Numbered from the stretch's first letter, positions 8,452 through 18,241 are shown. The stretch is DNA of 60,466 nt from Bacteroidia bacterium (GCA_030424545.1 JAUHWL010000016.1:1-60466), one strand, 5' to 3'. The notes: generated by a model from the sequence alone, not told the origin. Program-made: numbers and translations.

Positions 8452-9199
8452 GTTCGTATTTATTGCTGATAGAAAAAGTTGTTTTAAACGGGCCTTTTGT
8501 GTTGATGCTTTTCACAGTAAAATCTGCGGTTATAGATTGTTTACCTCGTACTTCTATTTTTATAGTGTGCGGATATCTAAAGCCATCAATTTCTTTATAA
8601 TCTGCATAGAAAATTTTTACCACGTCCGTTTTGGTGATGAATTCTTGGTGCAAACAATCAAAATGTAGGGGTTCTATTTCGGCCATAAAAGAATTTTGAT
8701 TTTCGTCTTTTGCCGTTAAAATGTAATGATTGTTTAGCGTTTCTATTTGGCCGTTGTTAATAAATAATTGCCCTTGAAACACCTGAAAAATGTAATTAAA
8801 TGGCAAGCTGGTGCCGAGTTTTTTCTCCACATAATCATAAGATCCGGCAAAGTAATTTCTTTCTATGCGGTTGTAATAGGCAACCGTATCGGCCATCGCA
8901 AAAGCACGTATGGCTTTGATACCGATTATTTTGTCAGACAATTCTACCCACACAATAGAGTCTTGGCGCAAACGCACATCAGCGGCAGCACTTTGTTGGT
9001 CACCGTTTTGGTTTACTGTAACATCGGCCAAAATGTTTACCCATGCCTTAGAGGTTGGTAAATCAGCAATGGCTTTAAGCGCTTTTTTAGCTGATAACAT
9101 GGTAACATCGCTGCTTGTTGTCTCTACTTTTTTTCCCGATTTACATCCGCTAGCGGCACCCAAAATTACAATGAGTAAAACCCATAAAAGCTTATTCAT
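8441..9199 (-). CDS. DUF4292 lipoprotein
   Basis: I place the start at the internal ATG at 9197-9199, giving MNKLLWVLLIVILGAASGCK, a textbook lipoprotein signal with the lipobox Cys near residue 19; a longer frame to 9244 would bury it. The product has 252 residues. The mature protein is beta-rich (VTVNQNGDQQSAAADVRLRQ, DSIVWVELSDKIIGIKAIRA) and resembles DUF4292, a LolA/LolB-like family of Bacteroidota lipoproteins. The start overlaps the stop of the TPR gene by 8 bp and its own 3' end overlaps the envC-like gene, indicating translational coupling. A role in envelope lipoprotein or outer-membrane assembly is inferred from fold and neighbours only. Confidence 0.82.
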   Translation of the reverse strand: MNKLLWVLLIVILGAASGCKSGKKVETTSSDVTMLSAKKALKAIADLPTSKAWVNILADVTVNQNGDQQSAAADVRLRQDSIVWVELSDKIIGIKAIRAFAMADTVAYYNRIERNYFAGSYDYVEKKLGTSLPFNYIFQVFQGQLFINNGQIETLNNHYILTAKDENQNSFMAEIEPLHFDCLHQEFITKTDVVKIFYADYKEIDGFRYPHTIKIEVRGKQSITADFTVKSINTKGPFKTTFSISNKYERVK

Positions 9200-10904
9200 A
9201 CAATTGCTGTGTTTCAATTTTTTTCTGAATATTTTCTGAGGCATCTTGCTTACTGGCCGCTTGTTTCCACTTCTCTACAGCTTCAGGTATTTTATTTAGT
9301 TTAAACAAAATATCGCCCCAGTGTTCTAATACCTCTCCACTATCTGCACCGCCATATTGGGCACATAATTCTATTTTTTCTAACGCCAACACATACTTGC
9401 CATTTTTGTAAAGTGCCCAAGCCCAAGTGTCTAAAAAGATTCCGTTGTTTGGGGCCAAATTATTGCACTTTTCTGCCATTTGCAGCGCTTCTTTAAGGCG
9501 TACACCGCGTACTGAAAGGTAGTAGGCGTAGTTGTTTAATGTGCCGGGATCGTTTGGTTTTATCTCCAAAGCTTTATCAAAATAGTTGTCGCTTTTTAAA
9601 TTATCGTTTAGCCTGTGGTAGGCATCAGCAATAGTTATATAAAACTGAAATTCTAATTCGGGATTATCGATGACAAAATCTAATCCGGCTTCTAAATCAT
9701 CAATGGCATTTTGGTAGTTTTCTAGCTGCAGGTTGGCCGAGCCAGCCATTAAATAGCCCAGAGGTTGGTTTGGGTAGAGTTCTATAAACAGCGTTGCATC
9801 TGTTACCAACGAGTCGTTTAATTCTAATTGAGCATCTAGCAGAAGCAATTCACTCCAAATTTGAAGTTTATTTAACCCCAGTTGCGTTGTTTTTTTCAAG
9901 CTGTTGCGCCCAGCAAGTATTTCATTGTTGTTGAGTTGAATTTCGGCTTGCAATGCATAAAGTACGGCCTCGTTGGGTGTTGCTTGTATGCAGAGTTTTA
10001 AAAGATCGTATCCCATTTTTTTAAATGCGGTGTCTTTTTGCCCCAACTGAAATACAGAATAAAGCACCTGAATTTTTTTGGGAACTTCTAAATCTGGGCT
10101 TGCCATGGCCACTTTTAGGTGATTGTAAGAGCTGTCATAAACTTCTTGGTTTTGATAGATGATGGCCAAATCTAGGTGCGCTCTTGGGTCGTTTGGTGCC
10201 TGCTTAAGCATTTGTCTATACACGGCAATGGCTTTTTCTTCTTGGTTGTTTGCCGTGTAAAACTGGGCCAAAACCCCTTTATATTCTAAATTGTTGGGGT
10301 AGGCATTGGCCAAAGCTTCTAATTCTTTTTGGGCATTGTCGGCATCATCAAGAACAAGGTATATATCTTTCTTCTGGCGAGATAAATCGCTAGAAATTCC
10401 TGTTAACGCTTCAACCTCATTGAGCACATCTATGCATTCCAAGTACCTTTTTTGGGCAAATAGGTTTTGTGCCAACTCAAACTTGTATTCAATTTTTGAC
10501 GGATAATTTTTTGTGAGCTCTATAAACAAAGGGGTGGCTTTTTCATAGTCTTTTGTAGCGGTATAAAAATCTGCCAACTCTAAGGTTATCCACCTGTTGT
10601 TTGCATCTAATTCATATGCTTTCTCTAAATAGGGCAAAGCTTCTGTAGCGTTGCCAAGTTTTAAATACGTTCGTCCAATTTCAAATGCTATTGTAGCATT
10701 GGTTTCATCAATATCATAACATTTTAAATAGCCCTCTAAAGCAATATCAAAACGTTCAATTTGTTTGTATTTTTCTGCTTCAAAAAAGTAGTAATCAAAC
10801 TTTTTTTGATTCTTTTCTGAGAGCTCTTTATTGCTTTGTGCTTGTAAAAAAACGGGTAGCGCAAAGAGAACTACCCATAAAATATTGCTTGTTTTTTTAA
10901 TCAT
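9192..10904 (-). CDS. Periplasmic tetratricopeptide-repeat protein
   Basis: The product has 570 residues with a signal peptide (MIKKTSNILWVVLFALPVFLQAQ) and then about fourteen degenerate TPR units throughout (for example ATIAFEIGRTYLKLGNATEA, ALPYLEKAYELDANNRWITL, PGTLNNYAYYLSVRGVRLKE). No catalytic domain is visible, so it is probably a scaffold for an envelope complex. It sits 6 bp after the nucleotidyltransferase gene and overlaps the DUF4292 gene. The run flippase, dut, nucleotidyltransferase, TPR, DUF4292, envC-like is, to my recollection, a common order in Flavobacteriia. Confidence 0.85.
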   Translation of the reverse strand: MIKKTSNILWVVLFALPVFLQAQSNKELSEKNQKKFDYYFFEAEKYKQIERFDIALEGYLKCYDIDETNATIAFEIGRTYLKLGNATEALPYLEKAYELDANNRWITLELADFYTATKDYEKATPLFIELTKNYPSKIEYKFELAQNLFAQKRYLECIDVLNEVEALTGISSDLSRQKKDIYLVLDDADNAQKELEALANAYPNNLEYKGVLAQFYTANNQEEKAIAVYRQMLKQAPNDPRAHLDLAIIYQNQEVYDSSYNHLKVAMASPDLEVPKKIQVLYSVFQLGQKDTAFKKMGYDLLKLCIQATPNEAVLYALQAEIQLNNNEILAGRNSLKKTTQLGLNKLQIWSELLLLDAQLELNDSLVTDATLFIELYPNQPLGYLMAGSANLQLENYQNAIDDLEAGLDFVIDNPELEFQFYITIADAYHRLNDNLKSDNYFDKALEIKPNDPGTLNNYAYYLSVRGVRLKEALQMAEKCNNLAPNNGIFLDTWAWALYKNGKYVLALEKIELCAQYGGADSGEVLEHWGDILFKLNKIPEAVEKWKQAASKQDASENIQKKIETQQLYE

Positions 10905-10910
10905 CTTTTT

Positions 10911-11918
10911 TTATTCCATACGGCAATAATCGCCTAGACTCAAGGTAGTAAATTGGCCATCTATTACAGCATGATTACCAATCATACTATTTTTTAAGTT
11001 GATGTTTTTCACAACTGAATCTTCTTGAATTAAACATTCTTCTAGTGTGGCGTTTTCAATTATTGTGCCGTTGCCAATAGAAACGTTGGGCCCTACGGTT
11101 GAATTGCGCAATACAACGTTATCTCCAATAAAACAGGGCTCTATAATTTTGCTGTTATCGGTTGTAATGTTTTCTCCTTTAAGTTGGTCTTGCCCTTTTA
11201 AGAAAGAAAGCATACGGCTGTTGGTTTCTATGGTTACATCTTTGTTTCCGCAATCCATCCAAGCATCAACTTGTCCGGGCATAAATTTTAGCCCTTTGTC
11301 TTTCATGTTGTCTAGCGCATTGGTTAATTGATACTCACCTTTTTCCATGATGTTGTTATCAATAAGATATTGCAATTCATTTCTAAGGTTTGCTCCATCT
11401 TTAAAATGATAGATGCCAATAATGGCTAAATCAGAAACAAAGTCGGTTGGCTTTTCTACAAAGTTGGCAATGTTGCCATCTTCCGCAAGTTGAACGACCC
11501 CAAACGCACTAGGGTCTTCCACTTGTTTTACCCAAATCACACCATCTGAAGAATGATTTAGCTTAAAGTCGGCTTTAAAAAGAGTATCGGCAAAGGCTAC
11601 TACAACTTCTCCATCCATGCTTGGTGCAGCGCATAAAATAGCGTGCGCAGTGCCTAAAGGTTTGTCTTGATAATAGATAGTTCCTTTTGCGTTTAATCGG
11701 TTTGCAACTTTAATTAAGTCTGCCTCTACAGCATCACCAAAATCGCCAATTACAAAGGCTATTTCATCTACCTTTTTATCGCCACATATTTCTACAATAT
11801 CTTCTACCAAACGTTGCACAATGGGTTTTCCTACAATGGGTATAAGTGGTTTTGGTGTAGTTAATGTGTGTGGTCTTAGCCTAGAACCGCGGCCAGCCAT
11901 GGGTACAATAATTTTCAT
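10911..11918 (-). CDS. Sugar-phosphate nucleotidyltransferase (GlmU/RmlA-like) with left-handed beta-helix C-terminus
   Basis: I choose the ATG at 11916-11918 because it places the nucleotide-binding signature right at the N-terminus (MKIIVPMAGRGSRLRPHTLT then TPKPLIPIVGKP); upstream residues in the longer frame are unlike the family. The product has 335 residues. Residues 1-235 form the NTP_transferase Rossmann fold with the G-x-G-x-R-L and PKPL motifs and a metal-site Asp in VAFADTLF. Residues about 255-330 carry hexapeptide rungs (IGDNVVLRNSTVGPNVSIGN). It should activate a sugar 1-phosphate as its NDP-sugar. The exact sugar is not determined by sequence; lipid-linked polysaccharide synthesis fits the flippase upstream. 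Confidence 0.85.
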   Translation of the reverse strand: MKIIVPMAGRGSRLRPHTLTTPKPLIPIVGKPIVQRLVEDIVEICGDKKVDEIAFVIGDFGDAVEADLIKVANRLNAKGTIYYQDKPLGTAHAILCAAPSMDGEVVVAFADTLFKADFKLNHSSDGVIWVKQVEDPSAFGVVQLAEDGNIANFVEKPTDFVSDLAIIGIYHFKDGANLRNELQYLIDNNIMEKGEYQLTNALDNMKDKGLKFMPGQVDAWMDCGNKDVTIETNSRMLSFLKGQDQLKGENITTDNSKIIEPCFIGDNVVLRNSTVGPNVSIGNGTIIENATLEECLIQEDSVVKNINLKNSMIGNHAVIDGQFTTLSLGDYCRME

Positions 11919-11940
11919 TCTGTTTATGTAGTTTGTAGGT

Positions 11941-12372
11941 TTATTTTCCTGTGCTGCCAAATCCGCCAGCACCTCTATTTGTATTTTCTAATTCAACTGT
12001 TTCTTGCCAAGCAATAGTTTCATGTTTAGCAATAACGAGTTGCGCTATGCGCTCCCCGTTTTTTATCTCAAAGTTTTCTTTTCCATGGTTGATGAGGATC
12101 ACGCCAATTTCACCTCTATAATCGGCATCTATTGTACCGGGCGAATTTAATACGGTTATACCATGTTTGTATGCAAGGCCACTTCTGGGTCTTACTTGCG
12201 CCTCATATCCAATTGGTAGCTCAATATACAAGCCTGTTTTTACAAGTGTAAAATCACCGGATTTTAACATCAAAGGCTCTGCTAAATGGGCTTGCAAATC
12301 TAGCCCTGCACTGCCTTCGGTTTTGTACTCGGGCAGCGGATGATTGCTTTTGTTTATGATTTTTATTGTCAT
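11941..12372 (-). CDS. dut: dUTP diphosphatase
   Basis: The product has 143 residues, the usual length of a trimeric dUTPase. All five family motifs are visible: [10 protein letters not shown] (motif 1), [11 protein letters not shown] (motif 2), [20 protein letters not shown] (motif 3, with the uracil-binding and catalytic Asp), GERIAQLVI (motif 4) and the flexible GGFGSTGK arm (motif 5) at the C-terminus. It hydrolyses dUTP to dUMP and pyrophosphate, supplying dTMP synthesis and keeping uracil out of DNA. The start ATGA overlaps the stop of the flippase gene by 4 bp, so translation is probably coupled. Confidence 0.97.
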   Translation of the reverse strand: MTIKIINKSNHPLPEYKTEGSAGLDLQAHLAEPLMLKSGDFTLVKTGLYIELPIGYEAQVRPRSGLAYKHGITVLNSPGTIDADYRGEIGVILINHGKENFEIKNGERIAQLVIAKHETIAWQETVELENTNRGAGGFGSTGK

Positions 12373-13847
12373 AGTTTTTTAGCCGTAATGCGTGCTTTTA
12401 ACTTTATAATATTCTCTTTTTCTAAAAAGCCTAAAATCAGGATAAAACCAATAAAAATTAAGGTTTGAGGCACAAAGTTATTCATAGCAAAATGTTGGGC
12501 AAGATAGCCAGAAACAAATGCTATAAATAGGATGAAAAGAATACGCCCTGTCTTGTAGGGTATTGGGTAATAATGTTGGCCTAAAATATAGCTTAGCACC
12601 GTCATGCCAACGTACGATATTAATGTGGCCCATGCGGCACCTGCATACCCGATTTTGGGAATTAAAACAACATTGGCAATAATGGTTATGAGTAAACCGA
12701 ACCCAGTAATGATGATGGCTTGGTTTGTTCTATCACTTAGTTTATACCAAAAACTGAGGTTTGTATTAATGCCCAAAAATACGTTTGCCATAAGTAGGAG
12801 AGGAACAATGTAAAGGCCTTCCCAAAACTTGCTATCTATAAAATGTTTTACCACATCTAGGTAGCTCATGATAAGCACAAAACCAATGGCCATTACAATT
12901 ACAAAGTAGTTCATAACAAAGGCGAGGGTTTTTTTAGAGTCATCGTTTTTGCTGTTGGAAAAGAAAAACGGCTCTGCGGCATACCTAAAAGATTGATTGA
13001 AAAGTATGAGAAAAATAGAAATTTTATACACCGCCCCGTAAATACCGAGTTGTGCTTGCCAGATATTGTCTGGCAATAAATATTTTATGAGTTGTCGATC
13101 TAATAATTCATTGGCTACACCGGCCAATCCGCTAATCATTAGCGGCAAACTAAAGAGGAGCATTTTTTTCCAAAGGCTAAAATCAAACTGATATTTAATG
13201 GTAACTATTTGTGGCAGAATAAGAATAATCATAACCAAAGAAGCCAGCAAATTGGCCAAGAAGATATAGCCAACGCCCAAATCTTGACCAAACCAATACG
13301 GCATTAAATCAAACGGCAACTTGTTGTTGATAATGCTTGGTGTAAAAAAGAGAAGGTTAAAAAATATGTTGCTGATGATTAAACTCAATTTAATCGATAC
13401 AAATCTTACAGCTCTATTTTGCGCTCGTAATTGGGCAAATGGTATTGCCGAAATTGCATCAAAACAAAGAATAAACATCATCCACCAGATGTATTCTGGG
13501 TGGTTTTCGTATTTCAGTATTGCGGTAATATCGTCATGAAATAGTGAAAAGATGACGAAGAAAACTGTGCTTGTGCTAATAATGCTTAGCAGTGCTGTGG
13601 TGTAAACGTTGTTTTTTTTATCGGGGTATTTTTCTGAAAACCTAAAAAAGGCGGTTTCTAAGCCGTATGTAAAAACAACAACCAGAAAACCAATAATGGT
13701 ATAGAAGTCTGTATTTACACCATAAGATCCTTGTGTAAGTACCGCAGTATGCAGGGGTACCAACATAAAGTTGAGTATCTTACCTAAGATGCTGCTTAGC
13801 CCGTAGAGTGCGGTTTGGCTTAAAAGATTTTTTAATTTTTCGAACAC
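12369..13847 (-). CDS. Polysaccharide flippase (Wzx/MurJ-like MOP superfamily)
   Basis: The product has 492 residues with about 14 hydrophobic segments, starting [20 protein letters not shown] and ending in a basic tail (KARITAKKL). This fits the MOP/oligosaccharide flippase fold, which moves lipid-linked glycans to the outer leaflet of the inner membrane. It is the first gene of a six-gene minus-strand operon and overlaps dut by 4 bp. The linked nucleotidyltransferase supports a role in surface-glycan assembly. The substrate (O-antigen, capsule or lipid II) cannot be told from the sequence. Confidence 0.88.
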   Translation of the reverse strand: MFEKLKNLLSQTALYGLSSILGKILNFMLVPLHTAVLTQGSYGVNTDFYTIIGFLVVVFTYGLETAFFRFSEKYPDKKNNVYTTALLSIISTSTVFFVIFSLFHDDITAILKYENHPEYIWWMMFILCFDAISAIPFAQLRAQNRAVRFVSIKLSLIISNIFFNLLFFTPSIINNKLPFDLMPYWFGQDLGVGYIFLANLLASLVMIILILPQIVTIKYQFDFSLWKKMLLFSLPLMISGLAGVANELLDRQLIKYLLPDNIWQAQLGIYGAVYKISIFLILFNQSFRYAAEPFFFSNSKNDDSKKTLAFVMNYFVIVMAIGFVLIMSYLDVVKHFIDSKFWEGLYIVPLLLMANVFLGINTNLSFWYKLSDRTNQAIIITGFGLLITIIANVVLIPKIGYAGAAWATLISYVGMTVLSYILGQHYYPIPYKTGRILFILFIAFVSGYLAQHFAMNNFVPQTLIFIGFILILGFLEKENIIKLKARITAKKL

Positions 13848-13902
13848 AAATGATATTCTTAATAACGAAGATACTTGTTGTTTTGTTATAGTCTTAACAA
13901 AT

Positions 13903-13927
13903 AAAAACCCCGGCTTATGCCAGGGCT
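13903..13927 (-). terminator. Intrinsic terminator of the exbB-exbD operon
   Basis: On the minus strand a 7-bp GC stem (CCCTGGC/GCCGGGG, one G-U pair, four-base loop) is followed directly by TTTTT. It lies 27 bases after the stop of the last exbD gene and before the flippase operon. Confidence 0.75.
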
Positions 13928-13953
13928 TAAATCATTGTTTTACAGATGCGTTT

Positions 13954-14445
13954 CTATCTTGTGTAATAGTCATCCATATTACCAACAGGCTTACTAGCAT
14001 AGCTTATTTTTAAAGCTTGTGCTTTGCGTAGTTCTGTTTTAATATCTCCAATTAAACCCATTTTGGTGTTTTTATCGGCTTTAATAGAAACGGTCATTAA
14101 TTTTTGTTCTACCTCGTCATGCTTATCGCGGTCTTGAACAACAAATCCTTGTATATCATCCAAAGATGCAAACGCATCGTTTAGTTGAATACGAGATTGA
14201 GAACCAAAACGTGCTTCATATTTCGGCATGGGTTGCCCGACATAGATATACGTAATTAACGATTTGTTTTCAAGCTTTTGAATTTCAGAAGCCTGAGGAA
14301 TATCGTTGGTTACTTTCATTTCTACTTCGCGCATTACCGTGGTAACCATAAAAAAGAAAAGTAGCATAAATACAATATCAGGTAATGATGCCGTATTTAC
14401 GGGTGGCATTTCTTTTTTCTGCTTCTTTTTAATATGTCCAGACAT
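13954..14445 (-). CDS. exbD: ExbD/TolR-family biopolymer transporter (second copy)
   Basis: The product has 163 residues. A short basic N-terminus (MSGHIKKKQKKEMPPVNTAS) precedes one membrane segment (about 24-44: LPDIVFMLLFFFMVTTVMRE) with the conserved membrane Asp near residue 25, essential for proton-driven function in the ExbD/TolR/MotB family. A periplasmic domain of about 115 residues follows. It is the distal gene of the operon, 3 bp after the other exbD. Two tandem ExbD proteins with one ExbB are usual in Bacteroidota and may form a hetero-oligomeric stator; the client receptors or TonB are not in this window. Confidence 0.9.
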   Translation of the reverse strand: MSGHIKKKQKKEMPPVNTASLPDIVFMLLFFFMVTTVMREVEMKVTNDIPQASEIQKLENKSLITYIYVGQPMPKYEARFGSQSRIQLNDAFASLDDIQGFVVQDRDKHDEVEQKLMTVSIKADKNTKMGLIGDIKTELRKAQALKISYASKPVGNMDDYYTR

Positions 14446-14448
14446 AAT

Positions 14449-15024
14449 TTAACCTAAATTAAGTGGTTCTGCTTCAGAAATAATTTGAGGAAATGCTTCT
14501 TGAATTGCTTTTATGTCATCTTCAGAAGTGAGCTCTTTGTAAGGCTTTCCGTGGCGTTCCATAGAAAGTTGGTTACGCACAACTTCATAAGCAGCAACTA
14601 ATTCGTTTTGTACTTTAATGTACATTTCGTACGAAGTTCCTTTGTCATTCTGTAATGAAATAACTGCTTTTTGTGGGTTATCTGATGATAACGGACTTCT
14701 TAGCCCTCCCGTACAATAATCGCAATCTCCTTTACCGTTGTTTAAGATAAACTCTACGGCTTTATCGCGTAAATCTTTAAGGTTTGCATATTCATTCTCA
14801 ACCAATATATCATCGTTTGAGTTGATAAGCACCGTAAAAATGTTACGCTCCTTTATAGGGTTATCTTCAATTGGTCTATCCGGATCCCAAGGTGGTAATT
14901 TGCGATTTATCCCCTTGTTAGCATCCATCGTAGTGGTTACTAAGAAGAAAATAAGCAGAAGGAAGGCAATGTCTGCCATTGATCCTGCATTAATTTCTGG
15001 GATGGCGCGCTTTTTCTTGGCCAT
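14449..15024 (-). CDS. exbD: ExbD/TolR-family biopolymer transporter (first copy)
   Basis: The product has 191 residues. The N-terminus (MAKKKRAIPEINAGSMADIA) leads into one membrane helix (about 15-36) carrying the conserved Asp in SMADIAFLLLIFFLVTTTMD. The periplasmic part is longer than usual and contains a Cys pair (DCDYCTGGLRSP, about residues 105-115), then a helical tail rich in E and D. It lies 6 bp after the small membrane protein. The Cys pair may be a disulfide or a metal site; this is speculative. Confidence 0.9.
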   Translation of the reverse strand: MAKKKRAIPEINAGSMADIAFLLLIFFLVTTTMDANKGINRKLPPWDPDRPIEDNPIKERNIFTVLINSNDDILVENEYANLKDLRDKAVEFILNNGKGDCDYCTGGLRSPLSSDNPQKAVISLQNDKGTSYEMYIKVQNELVAAYEVVRNQLSMERHGKPYKELTSEDDIKAIQEAFPQIISEAEPLNLG

Positions 15025-15030
15025 AATTTA

Positions 15031-15450
15031 TTATTTCAATATTCGTGCTACACCAGAGTAAACTACACTTAGCACAGCCAATAGGCCAATAATATAAAAT
15101 GAGTTTAATCCAGTACTAACTAATTTAGATGTAGTTTCATCTACATCTTTATAAGAATCTAAAACTGTGCCATCTGCCAAAGCGTAAGAGATGCCACCAA
15201 TTATTACAACTGCGGCAAGCCCAATTAATACACTTTTTATAGAGGAAGGGTTTACAACCAATGACATAAAGAAACTTAGTACGGCTAATACAAAGCCAAT
15301 TACTACGATCCATTTGCCATAGGCTACGAACGTACCGATCAATCCTTCGTTCTCGTTGTCATAGGCTAACATAATCCACATGATTATGCCAACTAGCATT
15401 AAAACGATAGAGATGATACGTGCTATTAAGGGATATGAATTACTATTCAT
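15031..15450 (-). CDS. Small four-helix membrane protein of the Exb operon, unknown function
   Basis: The product has 139 residues with about four hydrophobic helices (approximately 8-28, 45-66, 72-92, 112-136) and few polar loops. No catalytic motif is recognisable. It lies between exbB and exbD with 3-6 bp gaps, so it is almost certainly coexpressed and probably a partner of the ExbB/ExbD motor. Such an intervening gene is commonly found at this spot in Flavobacteriia; its role is not known to me. Confidence 0.75.
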   Translation of the reverse strand: MNSNSYPLIARIISIVLMLVGIIMWIMLAYDNENEGLIGTFVAYGKWIVVIGFVLAVLSFFMSLVVNPSSIKSVLIGLAAVVIIGGISYALADGTVLDSYKDVDETTSKLVSTGLNSFYIIGLLAVLSVVYSGVARILK

Positions 15451-15453
15451 GTC

Positions 15454-16305
15454 TTACTTGTTTTTTTTGCTAAAGTCTACTAACAAATCAAGGAATGAAA
15501 TAGAAGCATCTTCCATTTTGATAACGATGTTATCGATCATAGCAACGATAAGGTTGTAGAAAATTTGTAAAATAATTGCTGTAATCAAACCAAATACGGT
15601 TGTTAAAAGGGCCACTTTAATACCGGCAGCAACCAAAGATGGGTTAATATCACCAGCGGCTTCAATCGCGTCAAAGGCATCAATCATACCAATTACTGTA
15701 CCCATGAAACCAAGCATTGGTGCCAATGCGATGAACAATGAAATCCAGCTTGTTCCTTTTTCAAGTTTTGCATTTTCTACAGATCCGGTTGCGATTAATG
15801 ATTTGTCAACCATGTCTAAACCTTCGTCAAAATGGTCTAAACCTTCGTAAAAGATAGAAGCAACTGGGCCACGTTGAGAACGACAAACTTCTTTTGCAGC
15901 TTCAATACCACCACTGTTAAGAGCGTCTTCTACTTGGCTAAGTAGTTTTTTCTCGTTACTAATAGAGAATGTTAAATAGATAATACGCTCTATTACGATA
16001 GCTAATCCTAGAACTAAAGCTAAAAGTACAAAGCTCATAAAGAATGCGCCACCCTCTATAAATTTCTCTTTTAATACTTGCGTAAAAGGTTTGTCGGCAA
16101 CGGCAACTTCCTCTGCAGGCTCTTCTGTAACAACCTCTTCAGCAGGAGCTTCTTCAGCTGGCATTTCTTCTGCCGCAGCGGCTGTGTCTGCAACTTCTTC
16201 GGTTGCGGTTTCAGCAGGCTGAGCGTTTTCGTCTTGTGCGTAGAGTGTAGTGCCGCTAAAAGTTAGCATGGCAGAAACAAACAACAATGAAAGTACTTTT
16301 TTCAT
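15454..16305 (-). CDS. exbB: ExbB/TolQ/MotA-family proton channel with acidic Ala/Glu/Pro-rich extension
   Basis: The product has 283 residues. A signal-like segment (MKKVLSLLFVSAMLTFSGTT) is followed by a 50-residue low-complexity stretch (about 25-74) of A, E, P and V. Three membrane helices follow (about 86-110, 187-212, 225-258). The second and third carry the conserved channel motif (LAPMLGFMGTVIGMIDAF) typical of ExbB/TolQ. It forms the inner-membrane proton channel driving TonB-type uptake or Tol-like functions together with the two downstream ExbD. It is the first gene of the operon. Confidence 0.92.
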   Translation of the reverse strand: MKKVLSLLFVSAMLTFSGTTLYAQDENAQPAETATEEVADTAAAAEEMPAEEAPAEEVVTEEPAEEVAVADKPFTQVLKEKFIEGGAFFMSFVLLALVLGLAIVIERIIYLTFSISNEKKLLSQVEDALNSGGIEAAKEVCRSQRGPVASIFYEGLDHFDEGLDMVDKSLIATGSVENAKLEKGTSWISLFIALAPMLGFMGTVIGMIDAFDAIEAAGDINPSLVAAGIKVALLTTVFGLITAIILQIFYNLIVAMIDNIVIKMEDASISFLDLLVDFSKKNK

Positions 16306-16451
16306 TTCTAAATTGAATTTATTTAATTGTAAAGATTAACTACTAGATTAATTTTAAAGTTTTTTGGCTCTAATTAAAGGCCACATTTAAAGAACGTTTC
16401 CGAAGGCTTTTTCGGCTGGCCAAAATACAAAAATTTGGCACCTACAAAAAT

Positions 16452-17474
16452 CTACTCAGAAATTTCGCCTCGTAAAGATTTTCCAAACAAATTGGCTATT
16501 TCAATACTCCCAAGATTTTGACCTAGCAAAAACATCATTTTTGTAATGGCAGCCTCAATTGTGCTGTCCTTTCCACTGGTAATTCCTAAATCTTGCAAAT
16601 GTCTTCCGGCCGCATATTTATTTTGATTTACACTCCCCATTCTGCATTGACTCACGTTTATTACGGGTATTCCAGAGTCTATACAATGCTTTAAAGACTC
16701 TGTAAAAGCAAAGTTATTTGGCGCATTTCCAGCACCAAAAGTGCGCAATATTAATCCTTGCGTACCGGCCTCAAGTGTTTTATATATTATGTTTTCGTTA
16801 AATCCTGGGAACAGCGGAATAACCGCAATGTTAGAGTTTATAGATTGATGAAAGCGCAAAGGACCATTACCACGAGGCCATAATGCTTCGGTATTTATTT
16901 TCATTTCTACACCTAATTCTGCAAGGTCTGGGTAGTTTGGCGAATAAAACGCCTCGAAATTAGATGAGCTATTTTTAAATGTTCTGTTGCCTCTATAAAG
17001 TTTGTACTCAAAATAAATGGCCACTTCGGTAATTACGGCACTGCCATCTTGGTTGGTTAAAGAGGCAAGTTCTATAGACGAAATTAAATTTTCTTTGGCA
17101 TCTGTTCTTAAAACGCCAACTGGCAATTGCGAACCAGTAAAAATAACGGGCTTGCTTAGATTGTCTAGCAAAAAACTCATCATAGATGCAGTGTAGGCCA
17201 TAGTGTCTGAGCCATGCATCACTACAAATCCATCATACAAATCATAGTTGTTTCTAATCATCAGCGCAAGTTCTACCCACAAAGTAGGTGTCATATTGCT
17301 GCTATCAATAGGCTCTTCAAAAGAGATGGTGTGTATTTGGCAAGGCAACAGGGTTAATTCGGGTATGGCTTTAGATATATGGTCTAAATCAAAAGGTACA
17401 AGCGAACCTGTTTCTGGGTTTTTGGCCATGCCGATGGTGCCGCCCGTGTAGATTAAAAGTATTTTTCTGCTCAC
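16452..17474 (-). CDS. ansA: Type I (cytoplasmic) L-asparaginase
   Basis: The product has 340 residues and no signal peptide, which fits the cytoplasmic class. The N-terminus contains the first active-site motif (ILLIYTGGTIGM, catalytic Thr) and residues about 85-115 the second (VVMHGSDTMAYTASMMSF). It hydrolyses asparagine to aspartate and ammonia. The start ATG overlaps the stop of the upstream tatD gene by 4 bp, so the pair is cotranscribed. The gene ends 146 bp before the exbB start. Confidence 0.93.
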   Translation of the reverse strand: MSRKILLIYTGGTIGMAKNPETGSLVPFDLDHISKAIPELTLLPCQIHTISFEEPIDSSNMTPTLWVELALMIRNNYDLYDGFVVMHGSDTMAYTASMMSFLLDNLSKPVIFTGSQLPVGVLRTDAKENLISSIELASLTNQDGSAVITEVAIYFEYKLYRGNRTFKNSSSNFEAFYSPNYPDLAELGVEMKINTEALWPRGNGPLRFHQSINSNIAVIPLFPGFNENIIYKTLEAGTQGLILRTFGAGNAPNNFAFTESLKHCIDSGIPVINVSQCRMGSVNQNKYAAGRHLQDLGITSGKDSTIEAAITKMMFLLGQNLGSIEIANLFGKSLRGEISE

Positions 17475-18241
17475 AGTTTAAATAGTTTTTTGGCGTTTGC
17501 TGATGTAATGTCTGCCACTTCGGTTACCGAAATGCCTTTGATTTCGGCCACTTTTTCGGCCACTTTTGTAATAAATGCGGGTTCGTTTCTTTCGCCTTTA
17601 TAGGGTACAGGTGCTAAATAAGGCGCATCTGTTTCTAAAATAATTTCGTCTAAATTAATGCGTTTTAGCACATGGTCAATCCCCGAACCAGGAAATGTAA
17701 CCACCCCGCCAATGCCCATGTAAAAGCCAAGCTCGCGCGCTTTTAATACGTGCCGTTTTCCTCCGGTAAAACAATGCAAAACACCGTTTAAGTTTTCTGT
17801 TTTTTCTGCTTCTAACACGGCAAAAATTTCATCAAAACTATTGCGCACATGTATGGCTACTGGCAATTTTAATACTTTTGCCCAGCGCAGCTGCGTGCGA
17901 AATGCTTCGGTTTGCTGGTCTAATGTTGTTTTATCCCAAAATAAATCGATACCAATTTCGCCAATGGCGATGTATTTTTCGCGCTTATTATTTAGCTCTG
18001 CTTCTACCAACGCCAGCTCTTCTTGCACATTATCTTTTACAGAGCATGGGTGCAAACCAATCATCATTTTTACCTGATTGGGATAATTTTTCGCCAATTC
18101 TTGCATGGCGCCAAACGTGCTTTTGTCTATGGCTGGCAGTAACATTAAATCGATGCCGGCTTCGGTAGCACGCTGCATCATTGCTGCCCGGTCTTTTTCA
18201 AATTCCTTGGCGTATATGTGCGTATGGGTATCTATAAGCAT
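17471..18241 (-). CDS. tatD: TatD-family metal-dependent hydrolase
   Basis: The product has 256 residues, the family length. Metal ligands are visible in order: HTH in MLIDTHTHIYAKEF, the Glu in IAIGEIGID, the His in VAIHVRNS, the His in VLHCFTGG and the Asp in LETDAPYLAP. Family members act as 3'-5' DNases or D-aminoacyl-tRNA deacylases. It is translationally coupled to asparaginase by a 4-bp overlap. Confidence 0.95.
   Translation of the reverse strand: MLIDTHTHIYAKEFEKDRAAMMQRATEAGIDLMLLPAIDKSTFGAMQELAKNYPNQVKMMIGLHPCSVKDNVQEELALVEAELNNKREKYIAIGEIGIDLFWDKTTLDQQTEAFRTQLRWAKVLKLPVAIHVRNSFDEIFAVLEAEKTENLNGVLHCFTGGKRHVLKARELGFYMGIGGVVTFPGSGIDHVLKRINLDEIILETDAPYLAPVPYKGERNEPAFITKVAEKVAEIKGISVTEVADITSANAKKLFKL

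Noticed and set aside
16381-16440. Terminator after ansA (CCGAA...TTCGG)
   Set aside because: Stem of only five pairs and no T-run on the minus strand; not strong enough to call.
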